From Saccharopolyspora gloriosae (GTDB lineage Bacteria > Actinomycetota > Actinomycetes > Mycobacteriales > Pseudonocardiaceae): DNA of 64,000 nucleotides. The position numbers were made by a program, and so were the translations under genes. Position 1 is the stretch's first letter; each line of letters starts with the position of its first letter. The stretch lies in the NCBI RefSeq assembly GCF_014203325.1, contig NZ_JACHIV010000001.1, positions 1,737,501 through 1,801,500 on the forward strand, in the 5' to 3' direction. Positions 47,001 to 57,414 of the stretch are shown here, one piece after another. The notes below the pieces were generated by a model. The model worked only from the letters and a program-made list of their open reading frames with translations. It had not been told where the DNA came from and ran no database searches.

Positions 47001-47966
47001 GGCTCGTTGCCGATGATCGCGTCGGCGGCCTCGGCCCACGCGTTCAGCGGCAAGCCCGGTTTCTTCCGCGTCGCGGCCACCAACGAACGCCAAGCTCGGG
47101 CCGCCGTCGAGTTCGCCGCCGGAAGGTTCCCGCAGCACCCGTCATACCTGCTGACCGATCCTTCGGACGAGTACAGCCTCGACCTCTACTCGCAGCAGTC
47201 GAACGCGCTGCTGGAGAAGGGGAAACTGCCGAAGTACGTGAGTTACCAGCCGGGCTCCCGGTCGCTGATTGACGCGATCAAGGGGATCTGCGGTGCTCCG
47301 GGCGACCCGCTGATCTTCTACAGCGGCCGGGCGAACGACTTCCCGTTGGTGGTGCGTGAGCTGAAGAAGGAGGCGTGCGCCGAGCGGGCCACCGTAATAG
47401 CGGGGGACGACCTCACCCAGTTCGCCAACGGGGAGTGGGAGAGCTCTGTCTCGGTACCCGGTGGTTATCCGCAGGATCGGTTGTTCTACACGGGTCTGGG
47501 CCCGAGCGTGCCGGAACCGCTCGGGCCGGATCGCGCGGAGGAGCTGTGCAGGCGACCCGAGCCGATCGGCGGTTTCGAGCGGTGCCGGTTCTTCGCGAGC
47601 TACGCGAAGCTGCAGGACGAGCCGGGGAAGATGATCGGCCGGACCGGGCCGACCGGTCACGTGCTCGTGGCCTACGACGCGGTGCGCCTGGCGATGGAAT
47701 CGGCGCGACGGGTCGCGGCGGGCACCGGCGGCGAGGTGGCGGGGCGGCCGATGTCCGTGGATCGGGCCGCGTTGCTCGGGGAGCTGGCCGGTACTCGCGG
47801 CGACGACGAGTTCGCGGGCGCCTCGGGGGTGATCGACTTCAGCGCGTCACCGCCGTCCGAGCTGACCGGGGACCCGGTGGAGAAGTTGATCGTGGTGCAG
47901 CGGATCGAGATCACGGCGGACGGCGCGGCCCGTTCGGACGTGGTCACCCACGTCGGGCGTCCGTGA
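44067..47966 (+). CDS. giant STAND ATPase fused through one membrane helix to a periplasmic-binding-like domain
   Basis: A 1299-residue protein in three parts. (1) A cytosolic STAND/AAA-type ATPase: Walker A HGAGGVGKTAV near residues 38-48 and Walker B CVLLLDDADLL near 283-293, then helical repeats to about residue 740. (2) A single transmembrane helix at about residues 764-787 (AAAVLVTALVAYGAVYAVHV). (3) An outside domain of about 500 residues resembling type I periplasmic-binding proteins of the leucine/amide family: KVAVATMLSSDQ opening, LVAVTGLGQSRP, FRVAATNERQARAAVEFAA and PSYLLTDPSDEYSLDLY. Such a layout suits a one-component receptor that couples ligand outside to oligomerisation inside. 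No effector enzyme is visible. The start could also be GTG 44043. Confidence 0.8.
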   Translation: MAGLDDDVGLVGRETTAELIDHLVRHVRDRPMPIVVLHGAGGVGKTAVIEHVERRYDKAVPMARVDFDEPRSKSTWDVLEAVYRQLGAESHREFGRLVLPRYELARTVHATLRLPEHGPVPEDDAERGDPAEVATSAQRRRQVREQLARRLASVELMTDVVGEAGDSAPAPVAGLLLRMARPILHRLTAIGVGAPRWARWMLAGPRSAAALSWFETTAAEPRHFGGISDRVRIDDVVLHIQGRFESSDARASDAAEKWHRLALAALLADLRAAYLRRRTRTVNCVLLLDDADLLSPDKAERVALSTPPTEPGGDPDFLDLLAEEMRADPRVPLLVVATKQSGAGAGAAAEPGPPGTDPGRQWRKRYDEWAAQFRGGGPRTPELATRLTNFGLEDTRRFFIERSRSEEATVLSERYVRELHCATHGHPLALTLVSDRIDWSFRRDRRVPSARSTMGMRVPPGLRGADLEDTVRGYLLMRMLHRFRTNAPSEDEAEDAHGGVRDRTVTLFAKLAAPLLLDEPVVRLLAGDRGTAGVRQIVEALDILSFVRPGPAESGGNRTWALDPLLRDLLVRELLDRSDHSYEQVHRDLAEHYESIERHDSAAYLRAQYHRLALGEVSRVARVLSTRADSGDVSWQRDLARVLAWAPVAVFRRPYQVRELVQRAWSPVVRGESTEAIADLLRAVQALCSCTVVGPWDDKAFAEVARAQREAPGTAGVDLGKWNSAFARLRPLNSQDERGLPDSSLAKRKFGYPAVWPRRGAIPRGAAAVLVTALVAYGAVYAVHVVQDCDADGNPLDVAEVSTTALRDPLRLNKVGAQCIGVTDRANSFTTEAGDSSAVTAEIAALSAAVVRENGRVAGERAPYRRPLVKVAVATMLSSDQEGERRELAVGVNELRGALLAQRAWNSGFLTGGLTPEVKVQLLLANFGGSSDHAVEVAGNLRELARRDPSLVAVTGLGQSRPSTVRAVELLGVRDGDGGSLPMIASAASAHAFSGKPGFFRVAATNERQARAAVEFAAGRFPQHPSYLLTDPSDEYSLDLYSQQSNALLEKGKLPKYVSYQPGSRSLIDAIKGICGAPGDPLIFYSGRANDFPLVVRELKKEACAERATVIAGDDLTQFANGEWESSVSVPGGYPQDRLFYTGLGPSVPEPLGPDRAEELCRRPEPIGGFERCRFFASYAKLQDEPGKMIGRTGPTGHVLVAYDAVRLAMESARRVAAGTGGEVAGRPMSVDRAALLGELAGTRGDDEFAGASGVIDFSASPPSELTGDPVEKLIVVQRIEITADGAARSDVVTHVGRP

Positions 47967-48116
47967 GAGCGCGGTCCCGGCTCGAAAACGGTGATCTTGG
48001 GAAATGCCGATCGGATGAATGATCTCGACACGAACGGGTTGAAGATCGTTGACTTTCCGGAGGGGGACCTCACCGGGCGGGCCGGTGAGCGAGCAGCGGT
48101 GATCGGGGAGGGGCGC

Positions 48117-49196
48117 ATGTCCGGGTACGGGACGTTCGGGAGCAGCTTGCGGGATCTGCCGAGGCTCCGGCAGTCCAAGCGGGGGCGGGTGTCCAGCTGG
48201 GACCGGACCGGGGGCAACACCGACAACATCCGGCTGCAACCGGGGGAGAGCCGCGAACTCGCGCGCCTCACCGGGCCGGGCGCGGTGACCCACATCTGGT
48301 GCACCGTGGCGGTGGAGGACGGGCCGCACCGGGCCGAGGTGGAGGGCGACTACCTGCGCAGGCTCGTCCTCAAGATCACCTGGGACGACGCGGCGCACCC
48401 GAGCGTGCTGGTACCGCTGGGGGACTTCTTCGGCATCGGCCACGGGCGGACCGAGAACTTCGTGTCCGCGCCGCTGCAGATGAGCCCGCAGGACGGCAAG
48501 GGCTTCAACTGCTGGTTCGCGATGCCCTTCGCCGAGGGCGCCCGGTTCGAGCTGATCAGCGAGATGAGCCTCAAACCGGTGATCTTCTACTACTACATCG
48601 ACTACGAGCAGTACCGGCAGGTCGACCCGGAGCTGGGCTACTTCCACGCGCAATGGCGCCGCGAGGACCCCACCGACGGCGTGGAGCAGGGCGACCAGAC
48701 CAACGACGAGTTCCTGTTCGGCGGCATCAACCTCGACGGGACCGGCAACTACACGATCCTGGAGGCGGAGGGCCGCGGGCACTACGTCGGGTCGGTGCTC
48801 AACGTGCACAACCTGCGCTCCACGACCGACTGGAACTGGTACGGCGAGGGCGACGACATGATCTTCATCGACGGTGAGCCGTGGCCGCCGAGGCTGCACG
48901 GCACCGGCACGGAGGACTACTTCAACACCGCTTGGTGTCCCAGCCAGCCGTACCACGCGCCGTACCACGGGCTCACGTTGCCGGGCGGGCGGAACTGGAG
49001 CGGGCAGGTGTCCTACTACCGGTTCCACGTGGAGGACCCGATCACCTTCGACTCCTCGATCCGGGTGAGCATCGAGCACGGGCACGCGAACAAGCGCAGC
49101 GACGACATCTCCTCGGTCGCCTACTGGTACCAGGCCCTCCCGTCGAAGCCCTTCGGCCTCCTCCCCGTCCAGGACCGCCTCCCGCACCCCCTCTGA
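48117..49196 (+). CDS. DUF2961 / GH172-family glycosidase
   Basis: A 359-residue protein of the DUF2961 family, now GH172, whose members hydrolyse alpha-D-fructofuranosides or D-arabinofuranosides of mycobacterial-type arabinan. The family signature HGTGTEDYFNTAW is near residue 261, with the beta-jelly-roll strands LTGPGAVTHIWCTV and FNCWFAMPFAEGARFEL before it. No signal peptide is seen, so it is cytosolic unless exported otherwise. ATG 48117 follows GGGGAGGGG. The arabinogalactan wall of Pseudonocardiaceae makes an arabinan-recycling role attractive. It lies 150 bases past the receptor-like gene in the same direction. Confidence 0.87.
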   Translation: MSGYGTFGSSLRDLPRLRQSKRGRVSSWDRTGGNTDNIRLQPGESRELARLTGPGAVTHIWCTVAVEDGPHRAEVEGDYLRRLVLKITWDDAAHPSVLVPLGDFFGIGHGRTENFVSAPLQMSPQDGKGFNCWFAMPFAEGARFELISEMSLKPVIFYYYIDYEQYRQVDPELGYFHAQWRREDPTDGVEQGDQTNDEFLFGGINLDGTGNYTILEAEGRGHYVGSVLNVHNLRSTTDWNWYGEGDDMIFIDGEPWPPRLHGTGTEDYFNTAWCPSQPYHAPYHGLTLPGGRNWSGQVSYYRFHVEDPITFDSSIRVSIEHGHANKRSDDISSVAYWYQALPSKPFGLLPVQDRLPHPL

Positions 49197-49217
49197 GCCA
49201 CCAGCGGACCACTCCCG

Positions 49218-49234
49218 CAATTTCGCGAGAAACG
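49218..49234 (+). repeat. dispersed 18-bp palindrome, copy P4 (imperfect)
   Basis: CAATTTCGCGAGAAACG preceded by ACTCCCG and followed by an ACCCC run, as in P3. It is 21 bases past the GH172 stop. Confidence 0.6.
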
Positions 49235-49320
49235 TGCCCACCCCAACCGCTCTCGAAGATCACCGAGCGAGCCCATGAACTGGGTTTTCGATGACGATCG
49301 GACGGGTTCTCGGTGCGAGC

Positions 49321-49352
49321 ACCCCCGCAATTCCTCGCGAAATTGCGGGGGT
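49321..49352 (-). repeat. dispersed palindrome, copy P5, extended to a 12-bp-arm hairpin
   Basis: ACCCCCGCAATT and AATTGCGGGGGT are perfect inverted arms around CCTCGCGA. The core is the reverse complement of P1. It lies just beyond the stop of the minus-strand membrane-protein gene and could act as its terminator. Confidence 0.8.
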
Positions 49353-49389
49353 TGGGCAACGTTCGGCCGGGTTGTCGGGGGTGCGGTCG

Positions 49390-49800
49390 TCAGTCCTCGG
49401 GCGGGCGGCCGTGCACGGCGAGGGCCCAGATGACGGCGACGTCCACGGCGATGATCAGCAGGGACCACAGGGGCTGGTACGGGATGAACAGGAACGCCGC
49501 GAGCGCGCTGACGCCCACGACGACCATGGCGGGCACCCGAATGCCGGGCAGGCCGGCCAGCAGCGCCGTGCCCGCCACCGCCGCCACCACGCCCAGCGCC
49601 AGGTGCAGCCAGCCCCACGCGGTCACGTCGTAGCTGAAGACGTAGCTGTTGAGCACCACCGCGAACGACTCCTGGAACAACGTCGCCGTCGCCACCCCCG
49701 CGTGGAACACGCCGATGATCACCATGACGATCCCGGCGAACTGCGCCAGCCCGTCCTCGCGGCGCACGGCGTGCGCGCTCGCGCGCCCGGCCTGAGCCAT
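49390..49800 (-). CDS. small four-helix membrane protein
   Basis: A 136-residue protein with four hydrophobic helices (FAGIVMVIIGVFHAGVATAT, WLHLALGVVAAVAGTALLAG, PAMVVVGVSALAAFLFI, LWSLLIIAVDVAVIWALAV). The family is widespread in actinobacteria and of unknown function. ATG 49800 is chosen because GGAGGAG lies nine bases upstream; an ATG at 49809 would touch that site. It diverges from uvrC. Confidence 0.8.
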   Translation of the reverse strand: MAQAGRASAHAVRREDGLAQFAGIVMVIIGVFHAGVATATLFQESFAVVLNSYVFSYDVTAWGWLHLALGVVAAVAGTALLAGLPGIRVPAMVVVGVSALAAFLFIPYQPLWSLLIIAVDVAVIWALAVHGRPPED

Positions 49801-50052
49801 CCGGACCATCTCCTCCGATCCCGCGCCCCGACGTGCCGCCGGGTGACCGTCCGTGCACCCTCCGCCGCAGTTCGCCGCGGGTGCGCGAACACCGCCGAGC
49901 TCGGCCCCCGCGGCATCGTGCCGCCCTGCGCACGAGCCCGAAGCCGGATACTCAGGACAACGCACGCGGCTCCGATGACCAAGGGGCGAAGGTCCGCGCG
50001 CAGGCCGCGATGCCGTGACGGGGAGTGTCGGTCGCGCACGTAGGGTGGAGCC

Positions 50053-52095
50053 GTGGCCGACCCGTCGACGTACCGCCCCGCACCCGGAACCGTTCCGGAC
50101 GCGCCCGGCGTGTACCGCTTCCACGACGCCGAGGGGCGGATCATCTACGTCGGCAAGGCGAAGAGCCTGCGCAGCCGGCTCGCGAACTACTTCGCCGACC
50201 TCTCGGGGCTGCACCCCCGGACCCGCCAGATGGTCACCACCGCCACCGGGGTGCGCTGGACCGTGGTCGGCACCGAGGTCGAGGCGCTGCAGCTGGAGTA
50301 CTCCTGGATCAAGGAGTACGACCCCCGGTTCAACGTGCGCTACCGGGACGACAAGTCCTACCCGGTGCTCGCCGTGACGCTGCACGAGGAGTACCCGCGG
50401 CTGCACGTCTACCGCGGTCCGCGCCGCAAAGGCGTGCGCTACTTCGGCCCGTACGCGCACGCGTGGGCGATCCGCGAAACGCTCGACATGCTGCTGCGCG
50501 TGTTCCCCGCCCGCACCTGCTCCAGCGGCGTGTTCAAGCGCCACGGCCAGATCGGGCGGCCCTGCCTGCTCGGCTACATCGGCAAGTGCGCCGCGCCGTG
50601 CGTGGGCCGCGTCGACGCCGACGAGCACCGGGCGATCGTGGACGACTTCTGCGACTTCCTCAGCGGTCGCACCGACACGTTGACGCGCAAGCTGGACCGC
50701 GAGATGAAGCAGGCCTCCGCGGAACTCGAATTCGAGCGCGCCGCCCGGCTGCGCGACGACCTCGAAGCGCTGCGCCGCGCGATGGAGAAGCAGGCCGTGG
50801 TGCTCGGCGACGGCACCGACGCCGACGTGATCGCCTTCGCCCAGGACGAGCTCGCCGCCGCCGTGCAGGTCTTCCACATCCGCGGCGGCCGGGTGCGCGG
50901 GCAGCGCGGCTGGGTCATCGACCTGGACGCGGAGACCGGCCTCGGGGAGCTCACCGGCCGGTTCCTCAGCCAGTTCTACGGGGAGCAGGCCGCGCTGGCC
51001 GATCAGGCCGACGCGGGCGGAACCCCGGTGCCGCGCGAAGTGCTCGTCCCGGAACTGCCGGAGGACTCCCCGGCGCTGGCGCAGTGGCTCGGCGAGCTGC
51101 GCGGCAGCCGGGTCGACCTGCGGGTGCCGCAGCGCGGCGACAAGCGGGCCTTGATGGAAACGGTGGAGCGCAACGCGAAGGAGGCGTTCACCCAGTACAA
51201 GCTGCGCCGCGCGGGCGACCTCACGGCGCGCTCCGCGGCGCTGCAGGAGCTGCAGGAGGCGCTGGACCTGGACACGGCGCCGCTGCGGATCGAATGCGTG
51301 GACGTGAGCCACGTGCAGGGCAGCGACGTGGTGGCCTCGCTGGTCGTGTTCGAGGACGGGGTGGCGCGCAAGTCCGAGTACCGGCGGTTCTCGGTGCGCG
51401 AGGGCGCCGAAGGCGGCGACGTCGGCTCCATCGACGAGGTGGTGCGCCGCCGGTTCGCCCGCTACCTCAAGGAGACCGGCCCGGACGCGTCGGAGTCCGA
51501 AGTGGACGCCCCCAACGTGGCGGCCGCGCACGGCACCGGCGCGGACCAGGCCGAGACCGACGGCGGGACCGCGCCCGGCATCGACCCGGAGACGGGCAGG
51601 CCGCGCAAGTTCGCCTACCCGCCGAACCTCCTGGTCATCGACGGCGGCGCCCCGCAGGCGAACGCGGCGGCCGACGCCCTCACCGAACTCGGCATCACCG
51701 ACGTCGCCGTGATCGGCCTGGCCAAGCGCCTCGAAGAGGTGTGGCTGCCCGCCGAACCCGACCCGGTCATCCTGCCGCGCACCAGCGAGGCGCTGTACCT
51801 GCTGCAGCGGGTGCGCGACGAGGCGCACCGGTTCGCCATCAACTACCACCGGCAGAAGCGCTCCAAGCGGCTCAGCCGGTCCGTGCTCGATTCCGTACCC
51901 GGACTTGGGGAGGCCCGGAAAACCGCTTTGCTCAAGCACTTCGGTTCGGTGCGCAAGCTGAAGCAGGCGGGGATCGAGGACATCATGGCGGTGCCCGGCT
52001 TCGGCCGGCGCACCGCCGAGACCGTGTGCGCGGCCCTGGCCACTGAGGCCGGGGCAGGCGGGGGAGACACCAGCACTGAAGGGGAGAATCAGTGA
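50053..52095 (+). CDS. uvrC: excinuclease ABC subunit C
   Basis: A 680-residue nuclease making both cuts in nucleotide excision repair. The GIY-YIG domain starts [29 protein letters not shown]-like near residue 15 ([20 protein letters not shown]). A Cys-rich stretch ([23 protein letters not shown]) follows, then UvrBC coupling ([15 protein letters not shown]), the RNase H-like domain ([19 protein letters not shown]) and C-terminal helix-hairpin-helix motifs ([18 protein letters not shown]). A 40-residue linker near residues 480-520 is Asp/Glu/Ala-rich. Its stop overlaps rapZ. Confidence 0.96.
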   Translation: MADPSTYRPAPGTVPDAPGVYRFHDAEGRIIYVGKAKSLRSRLANYFADLSGLHPRTRQMVTTATGVRWTVVGTEVEALQLEYSWIKEYDPRFNVRYRDDKSYPVLAVTLHEEYPRLHVYRGPRRKGVRYFGPYAHAWAIRETLDMLLRVFPARTCSSGVFKRHGQIGRPCLLGYIGKCAAPCVGRVDADEHRAIVDDFCDFLSGRTDTLTRKLDREMKQASAELEFERAARLRDDLEALRRAMEKQAVVLGDGTDADVIAFAQDELAAAVQVFHIRGGRVRGQRGWVIDLDAETGLGELTGRFLSQFYGEQAALADQADAGGTPVPREVLVPELPEDSPALAQWLGELRGSRVDLRVPQRGDKRALMETVERNAKEAFTQYKLRRAGDLTARSAALQELQEALDLDTAPLRIECVDVSHVQGSDVVASLVVFEDGVARKSEYRRFSVREGAEGGDVGSIDEVVRRRFARYLKETGPDASESEVDAPNVAAAHGTGADQAETDGGTAPGIDPETGRPRKFAYPPNLLVIDGGAPQANAAADALTELGITDVAVIGLAKRLEEVWLPAEPDPVILPRTSEALYLLQRVRDEAHRFAINYHRQKRSKRLSRSVLDSVPGLGEARKTALLKHFGSVRKLKQAGIEDIMAVPGFGRRTAETVCAALATEAGAGGGDTSTEGENQ

Positions 52096-52970
52096 GCGAG
52101 GAGAAATCGGGCATCGAGGTCGCCGTGGTCAGCGGCCTTTCCGGCGCCGGGCGCAGCACCGCCGCCAAGTGCCTGGAGGACCTGGGCTGGTTCGTCGTGG
52201 ACAACCTGCCCCCCGAACTGATCGCGACGATGGTGGAGCTGGGGGCGCGCTCCAGCGGCGCGATCACCCGCGTCGCGGTCGTGATGGACGTGCGCAGCCG
52301 CGCGTTCACCGAAGACCTCGGATCGGTGATCAAGGACCTGGACGCCCGCGGCTACAAGCCGAAGGTGCTGTTCCTGGAGGCCACCGACGAGGTGCTGATC
52401 CGCCGCTTCGAGCAGGTGCGCCGCGGCCACCCGCTGCAGGGCGAGGGCCGGTTGGCCGACGGCATCGCCAACGAGCGCGCGCTGCTGTCCCGGCTGCGCT
52501 CCGAGGCGGACCTCGTGGTGGACACGACGGGCCTGTCGGTGCACCAGCTGCGCACGAAGATCGAGGACGCGTTCGGCACCGAGGCCGAGACCCGCACCCG
52601 GGTCACCGTGCTGTCCTTCGGCTACAAGTACGGCCTGCCGATGGACGCCGACCTGGTGATGGACTGCCGCTTCCTGCCGAACCCGTTCTGGATCCCGGAG
52701 CTGCGCGAGTTCAACGGCCTCGACGAGGAGGTCCGCAACTACGTGCTCGGCCAGGAAGGCGCCGAGGAATTCCTGGAGAGCTACCAGGGATTGCTGCGGC
52801 TGGTCGGCGCCGGCTACCACCGGGAGGGCAAGCGGTACCTGACGCTGGCGCTGGGTTGCACCGGTGGCAAGCACCGCAGCGTCGCCCTCGTCGAGGAGAT
52901 GGCCCGCAGGCTCGCCGACGACGAAGGGATGATGGTCAAGACCGTCCACCGGGACCTGGGGCGCGAGTGA
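52092..52970 (+). CDS. rapZ: RNase adapter RapZ family, nucleotide-binding protein
   Basis: A 292-residue P-loop protein (YvcJ/RapZ). The loop reads [20 protein letters not shown], with Arg in place of the usual Lys-adjacent residue as is typical of the actinobacterial branch. [11 protein letters not shown] and the conserved C-terminal [20 protein letters not shown] and [14 protein letters not shown] are present. In E. coli the protein guides RNase E to a small RNA; in Gram-positives it binds nucleotides and its role is unclear. GTG 52092 overlaps uvrC, and the stop overlaps yvcK. Confidence 0.94.
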   Translation: MSEEKSGIEVAVVSGLSGAGRSTAAKCLEDLGWFVVDNLPPELIATMVELGARSSGAITRVAVVMDVRSRAFTEDLGSVIKDLDARGYKPKVLFLEATDEVLIRRFEQVRRGHPLQGEGRLADGIANERALLSRLRSEADLVVDTTGLSVHQLRTKIEDAFGTEAETRTRVTVLSFGYKYGLPMDADLVMDCRFLPNPFWIPELREFNGLDEEVRNYVLGQEGAEEFLESYQGLLRLVGAGYHREGKRYLTLALGCTGGKHRSVALVEEMARRLADDEGMMVKTVHRDLGRE

Positions 52971-53974
52971 GCACAGCCGCACCACCGAACGACCCGCCCG
53001 CCGAGCGCCCGCTGCGCGCGGTCGCGCTCGGCGGCGGCCACGGCCTGCAAGCCACGCTGGCCGCGCTGACCCGGTTGACGCCCGACGTCACCGCCGTGGT
53101 CACCGTCGCCGACGACGGCGGTTCCTCCGGGCGGCTGCGCCGAGAACTCGGCATGCTGCCACCCGGTGATCTGCGCAAGGCGCTGGCCGCGCTGGCCGCG
53201 CCGGACGACAACGGCAGGCGCTGGGCGCAGGTGTTCCAGCACCGCTTCGGCGGCAACGGGGCGCTCGCCGGGCACGCCGTCGGCAACCTGCTGCTCGCCG
53301 GACTGCTCGACGTGGTCGGCGATCCCGTCGACGTGCTCGACGAGGCCTGCCGGCTGGTCGGCGCCCGCGGCCGGGTGCTGCCGATGTCCGTCGAACCGCT
53401 CGACATGGAAGCCGAAGTCGTCGGCCTCGACGCGGATCCCGATGCGGTGCGCACCATTCGCGGCCAGGTCGCCATCGCGAGCACCCCGGGACGGGTCAAG
53501 CAGGTCCGCCTCGCCGCCGCCCACGGCGACCAGGGCACCCCGCGCGGCTGCCCCCAAGCGGTGCGCGCCGTGCTCGACGCCGACATGGTGCTGCTCGGGC
53601 CCGGTTCCTGGTTCACCAGCGTGCTGCCGCACCTGCTCGTCCCGGAACTGCACGAGGCGCTCGTGACGACCACCGCGCGCCGCGTCGTGGTGCTCAACCT
53701 GATCCCACAACCGGGCGAAACCGCGGGGTTCTCCCCGGAACAACATCTCGACGTACTCTCGCAGCACGCACCCCGGCTGACCGTGGACGCTGTTCTGGCG
53801 GACGCCGGATCGGTGCCGACACCTGATCGGCTTCGTGCTGCGGCGACCGGGCTGGGTGCGCAAACTCTGCTCGACACAGTCGCCTCGCCCGCCTCGCCGG
53901 GCAGGCACGACCCGGAGGCGCTCGCGGCGAGTCTGACGGCCGCGCTGGAGAGGAGGACTGACCGGTGGCGATGA
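52967..53974 (+). CDS. yvcK: YvcK/CofD-like gluconeogenesis factor
   Basis: A 335-residue UDP-sugar-binding regulator. [16 protein letters not shown] is the entry loop, [17 protein letters not shown] and [13 protein letters not shown] form the nucleotide site, and [18 protein letters not shown] is the phosphate-binding segment. In Bacillus and mycobacteria it controls cell shape and growth on gluconeogenic carbon and can be a target of Ser/Thr kinases. GTG 52967 overlaps rapZ by four bases, and the gene overlaps whiA by ten. Confidence 0.94.
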   Translation: MSTAAPPNDPPAERPLRAVALGGGHGLQATLAALTRLTPDVTAVVTVADDGGSSGRLRRELGMLPPGDLRKALAALAAPDDNGRRWAQVFQHRFGGNGALAGHAVGNLLLAGLLDVVGDPVDVLDEACRLVGARGRVLPMSVEPLDMEAEVVGLDADPDAVRTIRGQVAIASTPGRVKQVRLAAAHGDQGTPRGCPQAVRAVLDADMVLLGPGSWFTSVLPHLLVPELHEALVTTTARRVVVLNLIPQPGETAGFSPEQHLDVLSQHAPRLTVDAVLADAGSVPTPDRLRAAATGLGAQTLLDTVASPASPGRHDPEALAASLTAALERRTDRWR

Positions 53975-54951
53975 CCGCGGCGGTCAAAGACGAACTGAGC
54001 CGGTTGCCGGTGACCAAGACCTGCTGCCGCAGATCCGAGGTCTCCTCGCTGCTGCGGTTCGCGGGCGGGCTGCACATCGTCGCCGGCCGCGTCGTGGTGG
54101 AGGCCGAGCTCGACAGCGGCTCCTCGGCCCGCAGGCTCCGCAAGGAGGTCCACGAGCTGTTCGGGCACCACTCCGACGTGCACATGATCACCTCCGGTGG
54201 GTTGCGCAAGGGCACCCGGTACGTGGTGCGCGTGGTCAAGGACGGCGAGAGCCTTGCCCGCCAGACGGGCCTGCTCGACCCGCGGGGACGCCCGGTGCGC
54301 GGTCTGCCCGCGCACGTCGTCTCCGGCGGATCGTGCGACTCGGAATCCGCGTGGCGCGGGGCGTTCCTCGCCCACGGCTCGCTCACCGAACCGGGCCGCT
54401 CCTCGGCGCTGGAGGTGACCTGCCCCGGACCGGAGGCGGCGCTCGCCCTCGTCGGCGCGGCGCGCAGGCTCGGCGTGCAGGCGAAGTCCCGCGAGGTCCG
54501 CGGTGCCGACCGCGTCGTGGTCCGCGACGGCGACGCCATCGGCGCGCTGCTGACCAAGCTCGGCGCGCACTCCAGCGTGCTGTCCTGGGAGGAGCGGCGG
54601 ATGCGCCGCGAGGTGCGGGCCACCGCGAACCGGCTCGCGAACTTCGACGACGCGAACCTGCGCCGCTCCGCCCGCGCGGCGGTCGCCGCGGCGGCCCGCG
54701 TGCAGCGCGCGCTGGACCTGCTCGGGCCCACCGCGCCCGATCACCTGCTGGTCGCCGGTCGGCTGCGGCTCGCGCACCGGCAGGCGTCGCTGGAGGAGCT
54801 GGGCCAGCTCGCCGATCCGCCGATGACGAAGGACGCGGTGGCGGGCCGCATAAGGCGTCTGCTGGCGATGGCGGACAAGCGGGCGCGGGAGCTCAACCTC
54901 CCCGACACCGAATCGGCCGTCACGTCGGAGCTGCTCGAAGCCGAGGTCTGA
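53965..54951 (+). CDS. whiA: sporulation transcription regulator WhiA
   Basis: A 328-residue DNA-binding protein combining a degenerate homing-endonuclease fold (residues about 1-215: [47 protein letters not shown]) with a C-terminal helix-turn-helix ([30 protein letters not shown]). In Streptomyces it works with WhiB to start septation of aerial hyphae. GTG 53965 overlaps yvcK, with AGGAGG about ten bases upstream. The order uvrC-rapZ-yvcK-whiA is standard. Confidence 0.96.
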   Translation: MAMTAAVKDELSRLPVTKTCCRRSEVSSLLRFAGGLHIVAGRVVVEAELDSGSSARRLRKEVHELFGHHSDVHMITSGGLRKGTRYVVRVVKDGESLARQTGLLDPRGRPVRGLPAHVVSGGSCDSESAWRGAFLAHGSLTEPGRSSALEVTCPGPEAALALVGAARRLGVQAKSREVRGADRVVVRDGDAIGALLTKLGAHSSVLSWEERRMRREVRATANRLANFDDANLRRSARAAVAAAARVQRALDLLGPTAPDHLLVAGRLRLAHRQASLEELGQLADPPMTKDAVAGRIRRLLAMADKRARELNLPDTESAVTSELLEAEV

Positions 54952-54971
54952 AGGAGTTCGAGCGCCGAACG

Positions 54972-55012
54972 AGCGGACCGTTCGCCCGAGGTGGGCGAAC
55001 GGTCCGCTTTTT
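54972..55012 (+). terminator. rho-independent terminator after whiA
   Basis: AGCGGACCGTTCGCCC and GGGCGAACGGTCCGCT pair perfectly over 16 bp with a GAGGT loop and are followed by TTTT. It ends the uvrC-whiA operon. Confidence 0.92.
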
Positions 55013-55046
55013 CCTTGCGAGCGCCCGATTCCGCCGGGCGATCAGA

Positions 55047-56021
55047 TCACTTGTTGTAGACGGCGATGTAGTCCACGAGCATCGGGTGACCGCCCTCGGT
55101 GGCCTCGGTCGGCGTGGTGATCCCCGAGTTCTTGTCCGGGAACTGGCCGCCGATCGCGACGTTGAGCAGCACGAAGTAGCCCTCGTGCGACGTCATGTTC
55201 GTCCACGCGGTCGCGTTCACGTCGGTTTCCTTCACCGAGTGGTACTGCTGGCCGTCCACGTACCAGCGGAGCTCCTCGACGTCACCGGTGCGGTCCCATT
55301 CGAACCGGTAGGTGTGGAACGCCTCCTGGCAGGTGCTGTCCGGGCATTCCCGGCTGTTGACCAGACCGTCGGTCTCCAAGCAGGAACCGCCGGGGGAGAC
55401 GTCGCAGTGCAGCACGCCGTACACGCGGTTCTCGGCGTTGACGTTCTCCATGATGTCGTACTCGCCGATGCCGGGCCAGCTCCAGAGATCGTCGCGGTAC
55501 GGCGAGCCGAGCGCCCAGAACGCGGGCCAGTACCCGAGCGCCTTGTCCGCGGCCACGTCCGGCATCTGGATGCGGCCCTCGATGCGCATCACTCCGCCTT
55601 CTTCGGCCTTGAAGTCGCCGCGCTGGGTCTCGATGCGCGACGACGTCCAGTTGCCGGCGTCGTCCTTCTGCGGGGTGATCACCAGGTTGCCGTTGCCGTC
55701 CTGGCCCAGGTTGGCGGGGTCGGCGGTGTAGTTCTGGATCTCACCGGTGCCCCAGTTGCCGGGGCCGCCGGGGTAGCCGTGGCCGGTGTCGACCTTCCAG
55801 TCCTCGCCGGGAGGCGCACCGGCCTCGCCGGTGAAGTCGTCGCCGAAGCTGAGCGTCCAGCCCTCGTCCGGCGGCGGGACGTCCGCTCCGGCGGGGGCGT
55901 TGACCAGGCCGGTGAGGCCGATGCCCGCGGCGAGCGCGACGGCGGCCACGCGGCCTCGCCGCCTCGGCGCGAGTGCGGTCGCGCCCTCGTTGGTGTGCCG
56001 CGACTTTCCGGGCAGCGCCAT
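55047..56021 (-). CDS. secreted GH16 beta-glucanase
   Basis: A 324-residue precursor. The signal peptide (RRRGRVAAVALAAGIGLTGLVNAPAGA) is followed by a single GH16 jelly roll with the catalytic motif EYDIMENV (nucleophile and acid/base Glu) near residue 195. WKVDTGHGYPG, GGVMRIEGRIQMP and GYWPAFWALGSPY mark the laminarinase-like branch. It should cut beta-1,3 or mixed beta-glucans outside the cell. It has no carbohydrate-binding module. ATG 56021 follows GGAGGAAGG. A LacI-type operator lies about 117 bases upstream. It lies on the minus strand between whiA and gap, which are usually close neighbours. Confidence 0.93.
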   Translation of the reverse strand: MALPGKSRHTNEGATALAPRRRGRVAAVALAAGIGLTGLVNAPAGADVPPPDEGWTLSFGDDFTGEAGAPPGEDWKVDTGHGYPGGPGNWGTGEIQNYTADPANLGQDGNGNLVITPQKDDAGNWTSSRIETQRGDFKAEEGGVMRIEGRIQMPDVAADKALGYWPAFWALGSPYRDDLWSWPGIGEYDIMENVNAENRVYGVLHCDVSPGGSCLETDGLVNSRECPDSTCQEAFHTYRFEWDRTGDVEELRWYVDGQQYHSVKETDVNATAWTNMTSHEGYFVLLNVAIGGQFPDKNSGITTPTEATEGGHPMLVDYIAVYNK

Positions 56022-56137
56022 TCGGAGTCCTTCCTCCAGTCGAATCCGGCCGGGTGCCGGACTGCGCCGGACCGCTGCGACGATCTCCGCGCCGGGAACG
56101 GTGCAGAGATGCCGATCACGGTCGACGTGCACATTCT

Positions 56138-56151
56138 TGAGAGCGCTCTCA
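56138..56151. promoter_or_regulatory. LacI/CebR-type operator for the glucanase gene
   Basis: TGAGAGCGCTCTCA is a perfect 14-bp palindrome and differs by one base in each arm from the CebR operator TGGGAGCGCTCCCA that controls cellulose and glucan genes in Streptomyces. It sits upstream of the GH16 gene, so induction by glucan oligosaccharides is likely. The regulator gene is not in this window. Confidence 0.75.
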
Positions 56152-56318
56152 CGGCTGGTCAACCGACGGATGTCGCACGTCGTGGCACCCGAAAGGCAGA
56201 ACGAGCGGTTCGAGCGGGTGATCTCGTCCGGATGCACGACGGCGTCGATCAAGATTCGCCTGAAAGCGGTGCGCCCGGCCGTCTGTGCAGCTGCCGCGGA
56301 CCGATAGGGTGCGAATGA

Positions 56319-57389
<1,071 letters not shown>

Positions 57390-57414
57390 CGGGCTCGTTC
57401 TGCTCTGAGCTCGG

